Below are positions 18,381 to 27,907 of a stretch of 64,000 nt of DNA, piece after piece. Where the stretch lies: the NCBI RefSeq assembly GCF_016495405.1, contig NZ_CP044522.1:2046001-2110000 (forward strand). The letters are read 5' to 3'. How positions within the stretch are numbered: position 1 is the stretch's first letter; each line of letters starts with the position of its first letter. Source of the stretch: Cobetia sp. cqz5-12 (lineage in GTDB: Bacteria; Pseudomonadota; Gammaproteobacteria; Pseudomonadales; Halomonadaceae). The position numbers were made by a program, and so were the translations under genes. The notes under the pieces are model-generated. The model saw only the letters and a program-made list of their open reading frames with translations. It searched no databases and was not told the origin of the DNA.

Positions 18381-19433
18381 TTAGGCGTGTTCGCTCAGGA
18401 ATGTCTCGATATTGGCCAGACTGAGATCAAGCATGTTCTGGCGCGCCTCCTGGCTGATCCAGGCATTGTGCGGCGTGACGATCAGGTTCAAGGGCGCACT
18501 CGCCGAATGGTGCTGGCTTTCCAGAGCCGAGAGCAGTGAGTGGCCTTCACGTGGCGGCTCCTCCGGTAGGCTATCTACCGCCAGGCCGCCGAGTTGTCCG
18601 GTGGCCAGTGCTTCCAGGGCTGCATCCTCGTCGATGATGCCCCCGCGGGCACAATTGACCAGCAGTGCACCAGTCTTCATGGCGGCGAGCGCCTGTTCAT
18701 CGATCAGATGCTGCGTTTCCGGTGTCAGCGGGCAGTGCAGGCTGATGGCGTCAGCCTGGGGCAGCAGACTTTCCAGCGCGGGGCGCTCGGCGGTGGGGGC
18801 AGTGCCCGGACGAGCGGCAAAGGTCACACGCATACCGAATGCCTCGGCCAGCCTACCCACCGCGGTGCCCAGCTCCCCCTTGCCGACGATGACCAGATGC
18901 TTGCCGGACAGCTGCACCACGGGGCGGCCCATCAGGCAGAAGGTCGGGCTGCGTTGCCACTCGCCCGCAGCGATGTCGGTCTGGTATTCCGGCAGGCGGC
19001 CAGCCAGTGCCAGTAGCAGCATCCAGGTGTGCTGCGCCACCGAGTGAGTGCCATAGGCATTGACGTTCATGACCCGAATGCCGCGTGCTTCGGCGGCCGC
19101 CATGTCGATGTTGTTGGTACCGGTCGCCATCACCGCGATCAGCTTGAGGGTCGGCAGCTCATCCATATGGTGCGCCTCGATGCGTACCTTGTTGACCAGC
19201 ACGATGGAGGCACCGCTCATTCGTGGCACCACTTCCTCGGGCGCGGTGGCGTCATGGCAGGCCAATCCCTCCAGGCGGGCCTCGAGGCGCGAGAAGTCCA
19301 GCCCGTCACCGACGGAACCGGCATCGAGCATGACGGCCTGCGGGGCACTGGTGGACGAGGCGGGCTCGCAGTGGGAGGAAGAAGGCGTGGAGGAATGAGA
19401 GGGAGACTGCGAAGTACGATCGTGATCGGACAT
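18381..19433 (-). CDS. D-2-hydroxyacid dehydrogenase (glycerate/hydroxypyruvate reductase-like)
   Basis: NAD(P)-dependent 2-hydroxyacid dehydrogenase, probably interconverting hydroxypyruvate or glyoxylate with glycerate or glycolate. It shows the substrate loop VMATGTNNIDMAAAEARGI, the Rossmann motif VIVGKGELGTAVGR (GxGxxG), and the catalytic Arg in LVNCARGGIIDE, Glu in SLPEEPP and His in VTPHNAW. The closest family by pattern is HprA. The ATG at 19433 has GAGG at good spacing and gives 350 residues; the first 35 are a Ser/Pro/Thr-rich leader not expected in the family (about 315-320). The exact substrate is not fixed by sequence. Confidence 0.87.
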   Translation of the reverse strand: MSDHDRTSQSPSHSSTPSSSHCEPASSTSAPQAVMLDAGSVGDGLDFSRLEARLEGLACHDATAPEEVVPRMSGASIVLVNKVRIEAHHMDELPTLKLIAVMATGTNNIDMAAAEARGIRVMNVNAYGTHSVAQHTWMLLLALAGRLPEYQTDIAAGEWQRSPTFCLMGRPVVQLSGKHLVIVGKGELGTAVGRLAEAFGMRVTFAARPGTAPTAERPALESLLPQADAISLHCPLTPETQHLIDEQALAAMKTGALLVNCARGGIIDEDAALEALATGQLGGLAVDSLPEEPPREGHSLLSALESQHHSASAPLNLIVTPHNAWISQEARQNMLDLSLANIETFLSEHA

Positions 19434-19752
19434 GGGTGCCTCATGATGGCGTAGGAAGATAGACAAAAAGACAGAAAGGCTGGCCCCGGAATGACGAGTA
19501 CGTGGTGTCTGGGCCGGTTTGTGCTTGGGTGTTGCCCCGCACGGGGCCGAGCACGCTATAATGTGCCCCTTTCGCTTTGACTTGAAAGCCGCTCAACTGG
19601 CCTTATTGTAGGCGTCTCTTGCTGGTGCTTGCGAAAGCTCTCATGTTGGGGCTGCAGGTGCGCTGAACGCAAGACGCGCCGCAAGGCATAACATTGTCAT
19701 GGTTCACGGTGCTCAGACAGCCCCGTGACCAGTATTGTCAGGAAAGAAGACC
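19434..19752. other. Intergenic region upstream of fmdB
   Basis: There is no gene in these 319 bases. The stretch contains the divergent promoters of the dehydrogenase (minus) and the fmdB-aspS unit (plus), including a perfect TATAAT at 19557-19562 with TTGCCC at 19532-19537 (19-bp spacing). Confidence 0.6.
19532..19562 (+). promoter_or_regulatory. Probable sigma-70 promoter of fmdB-aspS
   Basis: A consensus -10 hexamer TATAAT is at 19557-19562 in an otherwise GC-rich area. The best -35 is TTGCCC at 19532-19537 with a 19-bp spacer, longer than ideal. The 5' leader to fmdB would be about 180 bases. Confidence 0.55.
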
Positions 19753-19977
19753 ATGCCGATCTATGAATACCACTGCAAGGCCTGTGGCCATCGGATGGAC
19801 AAGTTGCAGAAGATCAGCGCTGCGCCGCTGACGGAGTGCCCGGAATGCAAGACGGACCAGCTCGAGAAGCTGGTCTCCGCCTCCGGCTTCCGTCTGGCAG
19901 GCAGTGGCTGGTACGAGACGGATTTCAAGTCCGGCAGCAAGAAGAATCTGGCCGGTGGTAGCGACAGCACCGCCTGA
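19753..19977 (+). CDS. FmdB-family zinc ribbon protein
   Basis: A 74-residue protein starting MPIYEYHCKACGHRMDKLQK with two CxxC knuckles (CKAC, CPEC), a typical FmdB/CxxC_CxxC_SSSS zinc ribbon, followed by a Gly/Ser-rich tail. The ATG at 19753 follows GGAAAGAAG. It lies directly before aspS, an arrangement common in gammaproteobacteria. The molecular role is not known; it is a putative regulatory or metal-binding protein. Confidence 0.88.
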   Translation: MPIYEYHCKACGHRMDKLQKISAAPLTECPECKTDQLEKLVSASGFRLAGSGWYETDFKSGSKKNLAGGSDSTA

Positions 19978-20009
19978 TGCAGCTGGGATAGTGCGTCAGG
20001 CATCAGCGT

Positions 20010-20052
20010 GATGAGGGTCAAGGGCGCCCAACGGGTACCCTTGACCCTCATC
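20010..20052 (+). promoter_or_regulatory. Hairpin in the fmdB-aspS intergenic region
   Basis: A 15-bp perfect stem (GATGAGGGTCAAGGG at 20010-20024, complement 20038-20052) has a 13-base loop. It has no T-run, ends 72 bases before the aspS start, and could be a partial terminator, a processing site or an attenuator setting aspS dosage. Confidence 0.6.
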
Positions 20053-20124
20053 GCCAACGGCAGGCCCTCTGAGACAGATGCGCATCAGCGCGTCGATCAT
20101 GAATTTGAGCAACAAGGAATCAAC

Positions 20125-21912
20125 ATGCGCAGCCACTATTGCGGCAAACTGAACGAGACCCTGATCGATCAGGATGTCACTCTGTGCGGGTGGGTGCACC
20201 GCCGTCGCGACCACGGTGGCGTCATCTTCCTCGACATGCGCGACCGTGATGGCATTGCCCAGATCGTCGTCGATCCGGACACCGTCGATGCCTTCGCCAC
20301 TGCCGACAAGGCGCGCAGCGAGTTCGTGCTGCGTATCAAGGGCCGCATCCGTCTGCGCCCGGAAGGCACCCAGAACCCGAACATGCCGACAGGCATGATC
20401 GAAGTGCTGGCCAAGGACGTCGAAGTGCTCAACACCGCACAGACGCCGCCGTTCCAGCTCGACGACCACAACAAGGTCGGTGAGGAAGTGCGCCTCAAGT
20501 ATCGTTATGTCGACCTGCGTCGTCCCGACATGATCGAGAAGCTGCGTCTGCGCTCGCGCATCACTCACAGCGTGCGCGCCCAGCTCGAAGCCCTGGGCTT
20601 CCTCGACATCGAAACCCCGATCCTGACACGTGCCACGCCGGAAGGCGCACGTGACTATCTGGTGCCGAGCCGTACCTACGCCGGCAGCTTCTTCGCGCTG
20701 CCGCAGTCCCCGCAGCTGTTCAAGCAGCTGCTGATGGTCGCTGGTGTCGATCGTTACTACCAGATCGCCAAATGCTTCCGTGATGAAGATCTGCGCGCCG
20801 ACCGTCAGCCGGAGTTCACCCAGATCGACCTCGAAGCCAGCTTCGTCGACGAGCAGGACATCATGGGCATGACCGAGACCATGATCCGTGGCCTCTACAA
20901 GGAAGTGCTCGATGTCGAGCTGGGTGACTTCCCGACCATGCCGTATTCCGAGGCCATCAGCCGCTTCGGTTCCGACAAGCCGGACCTGCGCATCCCGCTG
21001 GAACTGGTCGATGTCGATGACCTGATGAGCGGCGTGGACTTCAAGGTCTTCTCCGGTCCGGCCAAGGACGACAAGGGCCGTGTCGCCGCACTCCGTGTTC
21101 CGGGCGGTGCCAGCCTGTCTCGCAAGGAAATCGACGCCTACACCAAGTTCGTCGGCATCTACGGTGCCAAGGGCCTGGCATGGATCAAGGTCAACGAACG
21201 TGCCAAGGGCATCGAGGGGCTGCAGTCGCCGATCGTCAAGTTCATGGAAGACGTCGTGGATGAAGTGCTGGACCGCTGTGGCGCCGTCGATGGCGACATC
21301 GTGTTCTTCGGCGCTGACAAGGCCAACATCGTGGCCGAGGCCATCGGTGCGCTGCGCGTCAAGCTGGGCGAAGACCTCAACCTCTACACTCGCGAGTGGG
21401 CACCGCTGTGGGTCGTCGACTTCCCGATGTTCGAAGCCGATGCCAATGGCCGCCTGAGCGCGCTTCACCACCCGTTCACCGCACCGTCCTGCACGCCGGA
21501 AGAGCTCAAGGCCAACCCGGAAGCGGCACTGTCTCGCGCCTACGACATGGTCATCAACGGCACCGAGCTGGGTGGCGGCTCCATCCGTATTCACGATCAG
21601 GCCATGCAGCGTACCGTGTTCGAAGTGCTGGGCATCGGTGAAGAAGAAGCGGAAGAGAAGTTCGGCTTCCTGCTCGACGCCCTGAAGTTCGGCGCGCCGC
21701 CCCATGGTGGTCTGGCCTTCGGTCTCGACCGTCTGGTGATGCTGATGACCGGCGCCAAGACCATTCGTGAAGTGATTGCCTTCCCGAAAACCCAGAGCGC
21801 CGGCTGCATGATGACCGACGCCCCGGGCGTGGTCAGCGGTGAGCAGCTCAAGGAGCTGAACATCCGTCTGCGTCAGAAGGTCAAGGTCGAGGACGAAAGC
21901 GGTCAGGCCTGA
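20125..21912 (+). CDS. aspS: Aspartyl-tRNA synthetase
   Basis: Class II aminoacyl-tRNA synthetase charging tRNA-Asp. The N-terminal OB-fold anticodon domain ([26 protein letters not shown]), motif 2 ([22 protein letters not shown]), the bacterial GAD insertion domain, and motif 3 ([28 protein letters not shown]) are all visible. The 595 residues match bacterial-type AspRS (about 590). The ATG at 20125 has AAGGA upstream. Codon use is strongly biased towards preferred GC-ending codons, as in highly expressed genes. It is followed by a composite terminator at 22041-22106. Confidence 0.97.
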   Translation: MRSHYCGKLNETLIDQDVTLCGWVHRRRDHGGVIFLDMRDRDGIAQIVVDPDTVDAFATADKARSEFVLRIKGRIRLRPEGTQNPNMPTGMIEVLAKDVEVLNTAQTPPFQLDDHNKVGEEVRLKYRYVDLRRPDMIEKLRLRSRITHSVRAQLEALGFLDIETPILTRATPEGARDYLVPSRTYAGSFFALPQSPQLFKQLLMVAGVDRYYQIAKCFRDEDLRADRQPEFTQIDLEASFVDEQDIMGMTETMIRGLYKEVLDVELGDFPTMPYSEAISRFGSDKPDLRIPLELVDVDDLMSGVDFKVFSGPAKDDKGRVAALRVPGGASLSRKEIDAYTKFVGIYGAKGLAWIKVNERAKGIEGLQSPIVKFMEDVVDEVLDRCGAVDGDIVFFGADKANIVAEAIGALRVKLGEDLNLYTREWAPLWVVDFPMFEADANGRLSALHHPFTAPSCTPEELKANPEAALSRAYDMVINGTELGGGSIRIHDQAMQRTVFEVLGIGEEEAEEKFGFLLDALKFGAPPHGGLAFGLDRLVMLMTGAKTIREVIAFPKTQSAGCMMTDAPGVVSGEQLKELNIRLRQKVKVEDESGQA

Positions 21913-22040
21913 TTCAGCGGCGCATGACCGAGGAAGTGACTGGTGGGGCCGTCTGGACTGATTCGATCAGGCAAGGGCTGTCCCGCCGTGGGAGGTTTGC
22001 CCCTGTGACCTGATAGGCAAGGGGGGCAAGCAAGCCCGAC

Positions 22041-22106
22041 AAGGCGGTGCGAGACTGTTTGCTGACGTTCACGTCAGGCGTTGACAGTGTCGCACCGCCT
22101 TTTTTG
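22041..22106 (+). terminator. Branched terminator after aspS
   Basis: The outer stem pairs AAGGCGGTGCGA (22041-22052) with TCGCACCGCCTT (22090-22101) followed by a T-run. An inner hairpin CTGACGT-TC-ACGTCAG at 22062-22077 is enclosed, giving a nested structure. Confidence 0.88.
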
Positions 22107-22117
22107 TGGCATGGTGG

Positions 22118-22133
22118 CTGGTTATATACACAG
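22118..22133 (+). promoter_or_regulatory. LexA (SOS) box before ruvC
   Basis: CTGGTTATATACACAG matches the CTG-N10-CAG LexA frame with an AT-rich TATATA core and a following TA. It matches 15 of 20 positions of the extended gammaproteobacterial consensus. It lies 67 bases before ruvC and overlaps a TATATA that could be the -10 element, so LexA would block the promoter. Confidence 0.8.
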
Positions 22134-22200
22134 TAAAAGCGATGGCGCGATGATGACAGCGAAGACCGAAGACCGAAGGTGTGAAAGACGAGGCGGCAGC

Positions 22201-22779
22201 ATGATCATTCTTGGCATCGACCCGGGTTCACGTCTGACCGGGTATGGGGTGTTGGATGTCTCTGCGGCTCAGCCTCGCTATGTGGACAGTGGCTGCATTC
22301 GCATGTCACAGGTCAGCCTGGATCAGCGTCTGGCACAGATCTATGCCGGTATCAGCGAGGTGATCGCCATGCATCGCCCTGCGGAATTCGCCATCGAGCA
22401 GGTCTTCATGTCCAAGAACGCGGATTCTGCGCTCAAGCTGGGCCAGGCGCGCGGGGCTGCTATCGTGTGTGCGGCCAATCACGGCTTGCCGGTATTCGAA
22501 TATGGGCCGCGACAGATCAAGCAGGCCGTGACCGGCACCGGCGCTGCGGAGAAGTCTCAGGTGCAGCATATGGTCACGCATACGCTCAAGCTTTCCGCCA
22601 CGCCACAAGCCGATGCCGCCGATGCGCTGGCCATCGCCTTGACGCATTGTTTCGCGCGTCGACGCCTTACGCCCGGCAATGACCAGCTGGAAGCCTTGGG
22701 ATTGGGGAATACCAGTCGACGCAAGGGAACCCGCGTGCGGCGCAGCAGCAGTTGGCGAGACTTCGAGCCCGACGCCTGA
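22201..22779 (+). CDS. ruvC: Holliday junction resolvase RuvC
   Basis: Homodimeric endonuclease that resolves Holliday junctions with RuvAB. The four acidic catalytic residues are visible: D7 (GIDPGS), E66 (AIEQVF), D138 and D141 ([13 protein letters not shown]). The 192 residues are slightly longer than usual because of a basic, serine-rich C-terminus. The ATG at 22201 has GAGG about eight bases upstream. No yebC lies before it, unlike many relatives. A LexA box 67 bases upstream implies SOS induction of ruvC here, whereas in E. coli ruvC is not SOS-regulated. Confidence 0.95.
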   Translation: MIILGIDPGSRLTGYGVLDVSAAQPRYVDSGCIRMSQVSLDQRLAQIYAGISEVIAMHRPAEFAIEQVFMSKNADSALKLGQARGAAIVCAANHGLPVFEYGPRQIKQAVTGTGAAEKSQVQHMVTHTLKLSATPQADAADALAIALTHCFARRRLTPGNDQLEALGLGNTSRRKGTRVRRSSSWRDFEPDA

Positions 22780-23091
22780 CATGCCGCTGAGCGACAAATG
22801 CGGTATTGTGCTCAATTAATAGCGATTTTTCAGTCACTTGTAGAGTGTCTGCCGAGTCTGGCAGCAGCCGATTGCGTGATGTGCCAAGCCGCGTGGCATC
22901 AGGCTTCGTGTCATTCCTCAAGGTATGACTGTCAGAAAGATGCGACAAATTCGTCGTGACACTGGGACATGCCGCCTACGCTTCATCTTTGGTAGGCTTG
23001 CCCGCATTGTAACAATCCGTGCAGAGGATCGGGCCTGCGAGCAGCAGGATTCCACCGAACACGTTCTCTGCCGAGCAAGGACAGCCGCAAC
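22780..23091 (+). other. ruvC-ruvA intergenic region
   Basis: I see no gene in these 312 bases. The stretch holds an AT-rich patch near 22800-22835 that could be a promoter, and a GC-rich inverted repeat CTGCC-GAGTCT-GGCAG near 22848-22863. There is no convincing second LexA box. RuvA may be read through from ruvC. Confidence 0.5.
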
Positions 23092-23706
23092 ATGATTGGA
23101 CGTCTGACCGGGACATTGCTGGAAAAACAACCGCCGCAGCTGGTGCTTGATGTACAGGGTGTCGGTTATGAGCTGGAAGCTTCGATGAACACCCTGTTGG
23201 GCTTGCCGGCAGTGGGCGAACATTGCCAGCTTTACACCCATCTGGTGGTGCGCGAAGACGCGCAGTTGCTCTACGGCTTCGGCAAGGAGCCCGAGCGTCG
23301 TCTGTTCCGTGAATTGATCAAGATTTCCGGTGTCGGCCCGCGTCTGGCGCTGGCGATTCTGTCGGGAATGGAGCAGTCAGATTTCATTCGCTGTGTTCAC
23401 GATGAAGATAGCCGGGCGCTGACACGTCTGCCGGGTGTCGGCAAGAAGACGGCGGATCGTCTGATCATTGAGATGCGCGATCGTCTCAAGCATTGGACGC
23501 TGCCGGCGGATGATGGTCTTGATGAAATGGCGCGTGCCTCCCAGCCACAGCCGCCGGTCACGCATCCTCTGGCGGATGCCGAAGCCGCGCTGGTGTCACT
23601 GGGCTACAAGCCTGTCGAGGCAGCCAAGATGCTCTCCGGTCTCGAGACCGGCGCCTCCACGGAAGCGCTCATCAAGGCGGCTCTGGCGCGCAAGATGGCC
23701 AGCTGA
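23092..23706 (+). CDS. ruvA: Holliday junction branch migration protein RuvA
   Basis: Tetrameric junction-binding subunit of the RuvAB motor. It has the N-terminal OB-fold (MIGRLTGTLLEKQPPQLVLDVQGVGYE), two helix-hairpin-helix motifs (ISGVGPRLALAIL; LPGVGKKTADRLIIEM) and the C-terminal RuvB-contact domain (ADAEAALVSLGYKPVEAAKML). The 204 residues are the family length. The ATG at 23092 follows CAAGGAC at good spacing. It sits between ruvC and ruvB in the expected order. Confidence 0.96.
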   Translation: MIGRLTGTLLEKQPPQLVLDVQGVGYELEASMNTLLGLPAVGEHCQLYTHLVVREDAQLLYGFGKEPERRLFRELIKISGVGPRLALAILSGMEQSDFIRCVHDEDSRALTRLPGVGKKTADRLIIEMRDRLKHWTLPADDGLDEMARASQPQPPVTHPLADAEAALVSLGYKPVEAAKMLSGLETGASTEALIKAALARKMAS

Positions 23707-23946
23707 CGCCCCGCCAGGGCAGCAAACATGCGCCCTATAGTTTCCGCCAAGGAAACGGCGCATCGTGATTGGATTTATTGACTAGGGGTTGGCAGGTTAC
23801 TGGGGTAGAAAGTGCGCGCTTGAACGCAGATGCGCTAGATCGTTGCACAGCCCCGACAAACCTTGCCACCTGCCACTGACGCACGTTCATGGCCCATGAC
23901 CCGCGTCATGTACGTGATCTGCGTCATCAGGAGTTGAGCAAGCATC

Positions 23947-24990
23947 ATGATGGAGTCGGACCGACTGATCTCCGCGGCGACGCATGATCCGGAAGAGCGG
24001 ATCGATCGTGCCAACCGGCCACGCACGCTGAGTGATTACATCGGACAGCCTATCGTCCGCGAGCAGATGGAGATCTTCATCAGTGCCGCGCGAGGACGAG
24101 GCGATAGTCTGGATCACACCCTGGTCTTCGGCCCACCTGGTCTCGGCAAGACGACACTGGCGCATATCATCGCCAGCGAGATGAGTGTCGATATCAAGTC
24201 GACTTCAGGGCCGGTGCTGGAGCGGGCAGGGGATCTGGCAGCGATGCTGACCAACCTGCAGGAAGGCGATGTACTGTTCATCGACGAGATTCACCGCCTG
24301 TCACCGGCCGTCGAGGAAGTGCTCTACCCGGCGATGGAAGATTACCAGCTCGACATCATGATCGGTGAAGGGCCCGCGGCCCGCTCGATCAAGCTTGAAC
24401 TGCCACGATTCACCCTGGTGGGCGCGACGACGCGCGCGGGGCTGCTGACGGCGCCACTGCGCGATCGCTTCGGTATCGTCCAGCGCCTCGAGTTCTACGA
24501 TATCGAGTCACTCACCGACATCGTGGCGCGCAGTGCCAGGCTTTCCGGCATGGAAGTCGAGATGGAAGGGGCGCTGGAGATTGCGCGTCGTTCCCGCGGC
24601 ACGCCACGTATCGCCAATCGCCTGCTGCGCCGGGTGCGTGACTTCGCCGAAGTGCGCTCGGATGGTCGCTTGACCCTGGAAGTGGCCGACAAGGCGCTCA
24701 ACATGCTCAATGTCGACAGCCACGGCCTGGATCACATGGACCGTCGACTGCTGTTGGCGATGATCGAGAAGTTCGATGGCGGGCCAGTCGGGGTCGATTC
24801 ACTGGCGACGGCCATCGGGGAAGAGCGCGATACCATCGAGGATGTGCTGGAGCCCTACCTGATCCAGCAGGGCTTCATGATGCGCACGGCGCGTGGGCGT
24901 CTGGTCACACGCTCGGCCTATCTGCACTTCGGGATCACGCCACGTGAAGAGCAGGCGCGCCTGGGACAGGAAGGAAATGACGCGTCATGA
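23947..24990 (+). CDS. ruvB: Holliday junction branch migration helicase RuvB
   Basis: AAA+ hexameric motor driving branch migration. Walker A is GPPGLGKTT (62-70), Walker B is [10 protein letters not shown] (about 112-121), sensor 1 is [19 protein letters not shown] (with the arginine finger) and the C-terminal winged helix is present. The 347 residues are typical. Two ATG codons are adjacent (23947, 23950), with AGGAG about 13 bases before the first. A 240-bp gap separates it from ruvA. The end overlaps ybgC by 4 bp (ATGA), tying repair and tol-pal expression together. Confidence 0.96.
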   Translation: MMESDRLISAATHDPEERIDRANRPRTLSDYIGQPIVREQMEIFISAARGRGDSLDHTLVFGPPGLGKTTLAHIIASEMSVDIKSTSGPVLERAGDLAAMLTNLQEGDVLFIDEIHRLSPAVEEVLYPAMEDYQLDIMIGEGPAARSIKLELPRFTLVGATTRAGLLTAPLRDRFGIVQRLEFYDIESLTDIVARSARLSGMEVEMEGALEIARRSRGTPRIANRLLRRVRDFAEVRSDGRLTLEVADKALNMLNVDSHGLDHMDRRLLLAMIEKFDGGPVGVDSLATAIGEERDTIEDVLEPYLIQQGFMMRTARGRLVTRSAYLHFGITPREEQARLGQEGNDAS

Positions 24991-25421
24991 CATCTGAAGA
25001 CGCAGGAAATACGTTGAAGGGTGAAGCTGCATGTTTTCACCACACTGTGCGCGTCTATATCGAGGATACTGATGCCGGTGGCATTGTCTACTACGTGAAT
25101 TATCTGCGCTTCATGGAGCGCGCCCGCAGTGAATGGTTGCGGGCGAAGGGCTTCACGCAGCAAGCCTTGCTTGAAAAAGGCATTCAGTTGGTAGTACACA
25201 GTGTAACAAATCGTTATCTTCGTCCGGCGTATCTGGATGACCTGCTGACCGTGACGGCAACGGCAGGCGCATTGCGCGGTGCACGCTTGACGTTCACCCA
25301 GAAGGCGCTGCGCGGTGAGCAGATCTTGAGCGAAGCCGAAGTCGTGATTGCCTGTGTCGATGCCACGACCTTGCGTCCCAGACGCTGGCCCGGGGAATTG
25401 CTTGCGGCACTTGAGGTCTGA
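24987..25421 (+). CDS. ybgC: Tol-Pal-associated acyl-CoA thioesterase YbgC
   Basis: Hot-dog-fold thioesterase associated with the tol-pal cluster, hydrolysing acyl-CoA or acyl-ACP linked to phospholipid metabolism. The active-site segment is [25 protein letters not shown] (DTD at 27-29). The VYH histidine common in enterics is Tyr, as I recall for Pseudomonas-type YbgC. It has 144 residues, overlaps ruvB as ATGA, and is followed by tolQ after 123 bases. Confidence 0.93.
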   Translation: MTSEDAGNTLKGEAACFHHTVRVYIEDTDAGGIVYYVNYLRFMERARSEWLRAKGFTQQALLEKGIQLVVHSVTNRYLRPAYLDDLLTVTATAGALRGARLTFTQKALRGEQILSEAEVVIACVDATTLRPRRWPGELLAALEV

Positions 25422-25544
25422 GATCACGAGGCGCAGATGAGGCCGCGGTCAGCCAGGCGCTGAGACGTCAGGTTGATGAACAGATTATTTATCGTGTCAC
25501 TGATTGACGGTGGCACAGACTGAACCAAGTAAAGAGGGATTTCC

Positions 25545-26234
25545 GTGGAAGATTCGATGTCGATCATTTCGCTGTTCGTGAACGCCAGTCTGGTCGTTCA
25601 GGCAGTCATGTTGCTGTTGCTGGCAGCTTCCATTGCATCCTGGGTGGTGATCTTTCAGCGCGGGATGGCATTGTCCCGTGCCAAGCAGGCCTACGCGGCC
25701 TTTGAAAAGCGTTTCTGGTCCGGGGTCGACCTCAATCACCTCTATCGTGAGTTGCCGACAGATGAAGAATCCACGCCGGGCGCGTCTGGCGTCTTTCGTG
25801 CCGGTTTCCGCGAGTACAGTCGCCTCAAGCCAAAGTCCAGCAATGCCGATGCAGTGATGGATGGTGTGCAGCGCAGCATGCGCGTCACGTTGTCACGTGA
25901 AGAAGAGCGTCTGAACGTTCACCTGCCGTTTCTGGCCACGGTCAGCTCCGTCAGCCCCTATGTCGGTCTGTTCGGCACCGTGTGGGGCATCATGGGCTCC
26001 TTCCAGGCGCTGGGCACGGCTCAACAGGCAACTCTGACCACCGTTGCTCCCTGGATTGCCGAGGCACTGGTCGCGACCGCAATGGGCCTGTTTGCGGCTA
26101 TCCCGGCCGTCATCTTCTACAACCGTCTGGCTAGCCGTGCTGACCAGCTGCTGGGTCGCTATGAAGACTTCGCCGAAGAACTTCACTCCATTCTGCATCG
26201 TAATCTGCACGGTCGTGGCAGCAACGACGCTTGA
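25545..26234 (+). CDS. tolQ: Tol-Pal system proton channel subunit TolQ
   Basis: ExbB/MotA-like inner-membrane protein that forms, with TolR, the proton-driven motor energising TolA. Three transmembrane helices are visible: about 10-35; the TVSSVSPYVGLFGTVWGIMGSF segment; and APWIAEALVATAMGLFAAIPAVIFYN. The GTG at 25545 is chosen for the AGAGGG eight bases upstream (229 residues, family about 230); the ATG at 25557 is the alternative. It is the first gene of the tight tolQRAB block. Confidence 0.95.
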   Translation: MEDSMSIISLFVNASLVVQAVMLLLLAASIASWVVIFQRGMALSRAKQAYAAFEKRFWSGVDLNHLYRELPTDEESTPGASGVFRAGFREYSRLKPKSSNADAVMDGVQRSMRVTLSREEERLNVHLPFLATVSSVSPYVGLFGTVWGIMGSFQALGTAQQATLTTVAPWIAEALVATAMGLFAAIPAVIFYNRLASRADQLLGRYEDFAEELHSILHRNLHGRGSNDA

Positions 26235-26248
26235 AGGGAGGCGAGTCA

Positions 26249-26695
26249 ATGAAAGGACCGTATAGCAGAGGTCACAAGCGCAAGCTGTCCTCCGAGATCA
26301 ATGTGGTGCCCTTCATCGACGTCATGTTGGTGTTGCTGGTCATCTTCATGATCACCGCGCCGATGATGACGCAGGGGGTCCAGGTCGAATTGCCCAAGGT
26401 CACCTCAAAGCCGATCGACAATCCCGATGACGTGACGCCATTGATCGTCTCGTTGGACGATAGCGGCAATTACTACATCGACCTGGGGTCGGATGAAGAC
26501 AAGCGCACCCCGGTGGCATTGGACGAACTGGGTAGCAAGGTCGCGTCCATCGTGGCCGAGAAGCCCAAGACGCCCGTGTTGGTGAAAGGTGCCAAGACAG
26601 CCCCCTATGGCGATGTCATGGGGCTGATGAGCACGCTGCAGGGTGCAGGTGTTCCCAATGTCGGGCTGATTTCAGAACCACCGACCGAGGGCTGA
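26249..26695 (+). CDS. tolR: Tol-Pal system protein TolR
   Basis: ExbD-like stator protein. A single N-terminal transmembrane helix carries the proton-conducting aspartate (INVVPFIDVMLVLLVIFMIT) and is followed by a periplasmic domain ending in LMSTLQGAGVPNVGLIS. It has 148 residues. The ATG at 26249 has GGGAGG eight bases upstream; a TTG at 26231 is possible but less likely. Fourteen bases separate it from tolQ, and tolA begins four bases after its stop. Confidence 0.95.
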   Translation: MKGPYSRGHKRKLSSEINVVPFIDVMLVLLVIFMITAPMMTQGVQVELPKVTSKPIDNPDDVTPLIVSLDDSGNYYIDLGSDEDKRTPVALDELGSKVASIVAEKPKTPVLVKGAKTAPYGDVMGLMSTLQGAGVPNVGLISEPPTEG

Positions 26696-26698
26696 TGG

Positions 26699-27907
26699 AT
26701 GAGTCAGCCAGAGATAGAACAGCGGGTCGGGTTGGGATTGCCTGTGGTGCTGGCCGTTGGCCTGCACCTGGGCATCCTGATTCTGACTCTGGTGAGCTGG
26801 CCGGAATCCGAGCCGGAAAAGACCAACACCACCATCGTCAACGCGACACTGGTCAGTACCGAGACCACGACCAATCAGGCCCAGCAGGCGAAGTCGAGCA
26901 AGGCGCGTGATGCGGCCGAAGAATCCGATCAGCGCCAGAGCGCCAAGGAAGAAGCGGCCAGAGAGGCAGAGCTTGCAGCGGAGCAGCAACGTAGCGCCGC
27001 CGAGGAGAAGGCGGCTGCCCAGAAGGCTCAACAGCAAAAGGCGGCTGAACAGGCCAAGGCAGCGGAGCAGTTGAAGGCTGAGCAGGCGGCGGCAGCGGCG
27101 GCCGAGAAGGCCAAGGCAGAAGCGGCCAGGCGTGCAGAGGAAGCCAAGGCGATTGCACTCGATCGCAAGAAAGCCGAGGCGGAAAAGCAGGCCAAGGCCG
27201 ATGCCTTGAAGAAGGCGGAAGCCGAGAAGGCAGCCAAGGCCAAGGCGGAAGCCGAAAAGGCCGCCAAGGAAAAAGCCGCAGAAGAAGCCCGCAAGAAAGC
27301 CGAAGCGGAGAAGGCGGCCAAGGCCAAGGCCGATGCTGAAGCCAAGAAGGCGGAAGCCGAGAAGGCAGCCAAGGCCAAGGCGGAAGCCGAAAAGGCCGAG
27401 AAGGAAAAAGCGGCCAAGGCGGCAGCGGACAAGGCCGCCAAGGAAAAGGCAGCCAAGGCCAAGGCGGCGGAAGAAGCGCGCAAGAAAGCGGCTGCTGAAG
27501 CTGCACGCCAGAAGGCACTCGCCGAGAAAGCGGCTCAAGCCTCTGCCGGCTCGCTTGATAGCCTGATAGACAATGAAAGTGACGCCATCAGTGGCGCCAA
27601 ACAGGCCGCTCAGGCAGCCAATGGCTTCGAGAACCTGCTCAAGAAGTATGTCGGACAGAATTGGAATCGACCCTCGGGCTCCGTTCCCGGTATGACGGTC
27701 ACGCTGAGAGTGTCATTGTTGCCGACAGGTGAATTGGTATCGGCAGCGGTCAGCAAGAGCAGTGGGAATGCCGCCTTTGATCGTTCCGCGATTCAGGCGA
27801 TCCAGAAAGCGGCACCGTTTACCGAGATGCAGGATCTGCCAGCTGGTGCCAAGAGCCAGTTCCGAAACTTCAACCTGTACTTCAATCCAGAGGACCTGGG
27901 CCGATGA
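26699..27907 (+). CDS. tolA: Tol-Pal system protein TolA
   Basis: Inner-membrane-anchored periplasm-spanning rod linking TolQR to TolB/Pal during division. The 402 residues have an N-terminal TM helix (about 11-33), a very long Ala/Lys/Glu helical stalk (about 60-285) and a C-terminal globular domain III (about 300-402; [29 protein letters not shown]). The stalk coding sequence contains an exact 55-bp in-frame direct duplication (27209-27263 and 27344-27398). The start ATG has GAGGG upstream. The stop overlaps tolB (ATGA). Confidence 0.95.
   Translation: MSQPEIEQRVGLGLPVVLAVGLHLGILILTLVSWPESEPEKTNTTIVNATLVSTETTTNQAQQAKSSKARDAAEESDQRQSAKEEAAREAELAAEQQRSAAEEKAAAQKAQQQKAAEQAKAAEQLKAEQAAAAAAEKAKAEAARRAEEAKAIALDRKKAEAEKQAKADALKKAEAEKAAKAKAEAEKAAKEKAAEEARKKAEAEKAAKAKADAEAKKAEAEKAAKAKAEAEKAEKEKAAKAAADKAAKEKAAKAKAAEEARKKAAAEAARQKALAEKAAQASAGSLDSLIDNESDAISGAKQAAQAANGFENLLKKYVGQNWNRPSGSVPGMTVTLRVSLLPTGELVSAAVSKSSGNAAFDRSAIQAIQKAAPFTEMQDLPAGAKSQFRNFNLYFNPEDLGR
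27209..27398 (+). repeat. 55-bp in-frame direct repeat inside the tolA stalk
   Basis: Bases 27209-27263 and 27344-27398 are identical and 135 bp apart (45 codons), within a generally repetitive Lys/Ala/Glu-coding region. Recombination between copies would change the stalk by 45 residues without breaking the frame. Confidence 0.9.

Noticed and set aside
19996..21705. 569-codon frame antisense to aspS
   Set aside because: It mirrors the strongly biased codons of aspS; no family resemblance or start signals.
22062..22077. CTGACGTTCACGTCAG, which fits both CTG-N10-CAG and a LiuR-like palindrome
   Set aside because: It is the inner hairpin of the aspS terminator, and its core is not the AT-rich sequence of LexA sites.
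22848..22863. A second CTG-N10-CAG between ruvC and ruvA
   Set aside because: The core is GC-rich (CCGAGTCTGG) and the site is a simple hairpin, unlike a LexA box.
26672..27538. Leu/Gly/Phe-rich frame antisense to tolA
   Set aside because: It is the complement of the Lys/Ala/Glu repeats of tolA; low-complexity artefact.
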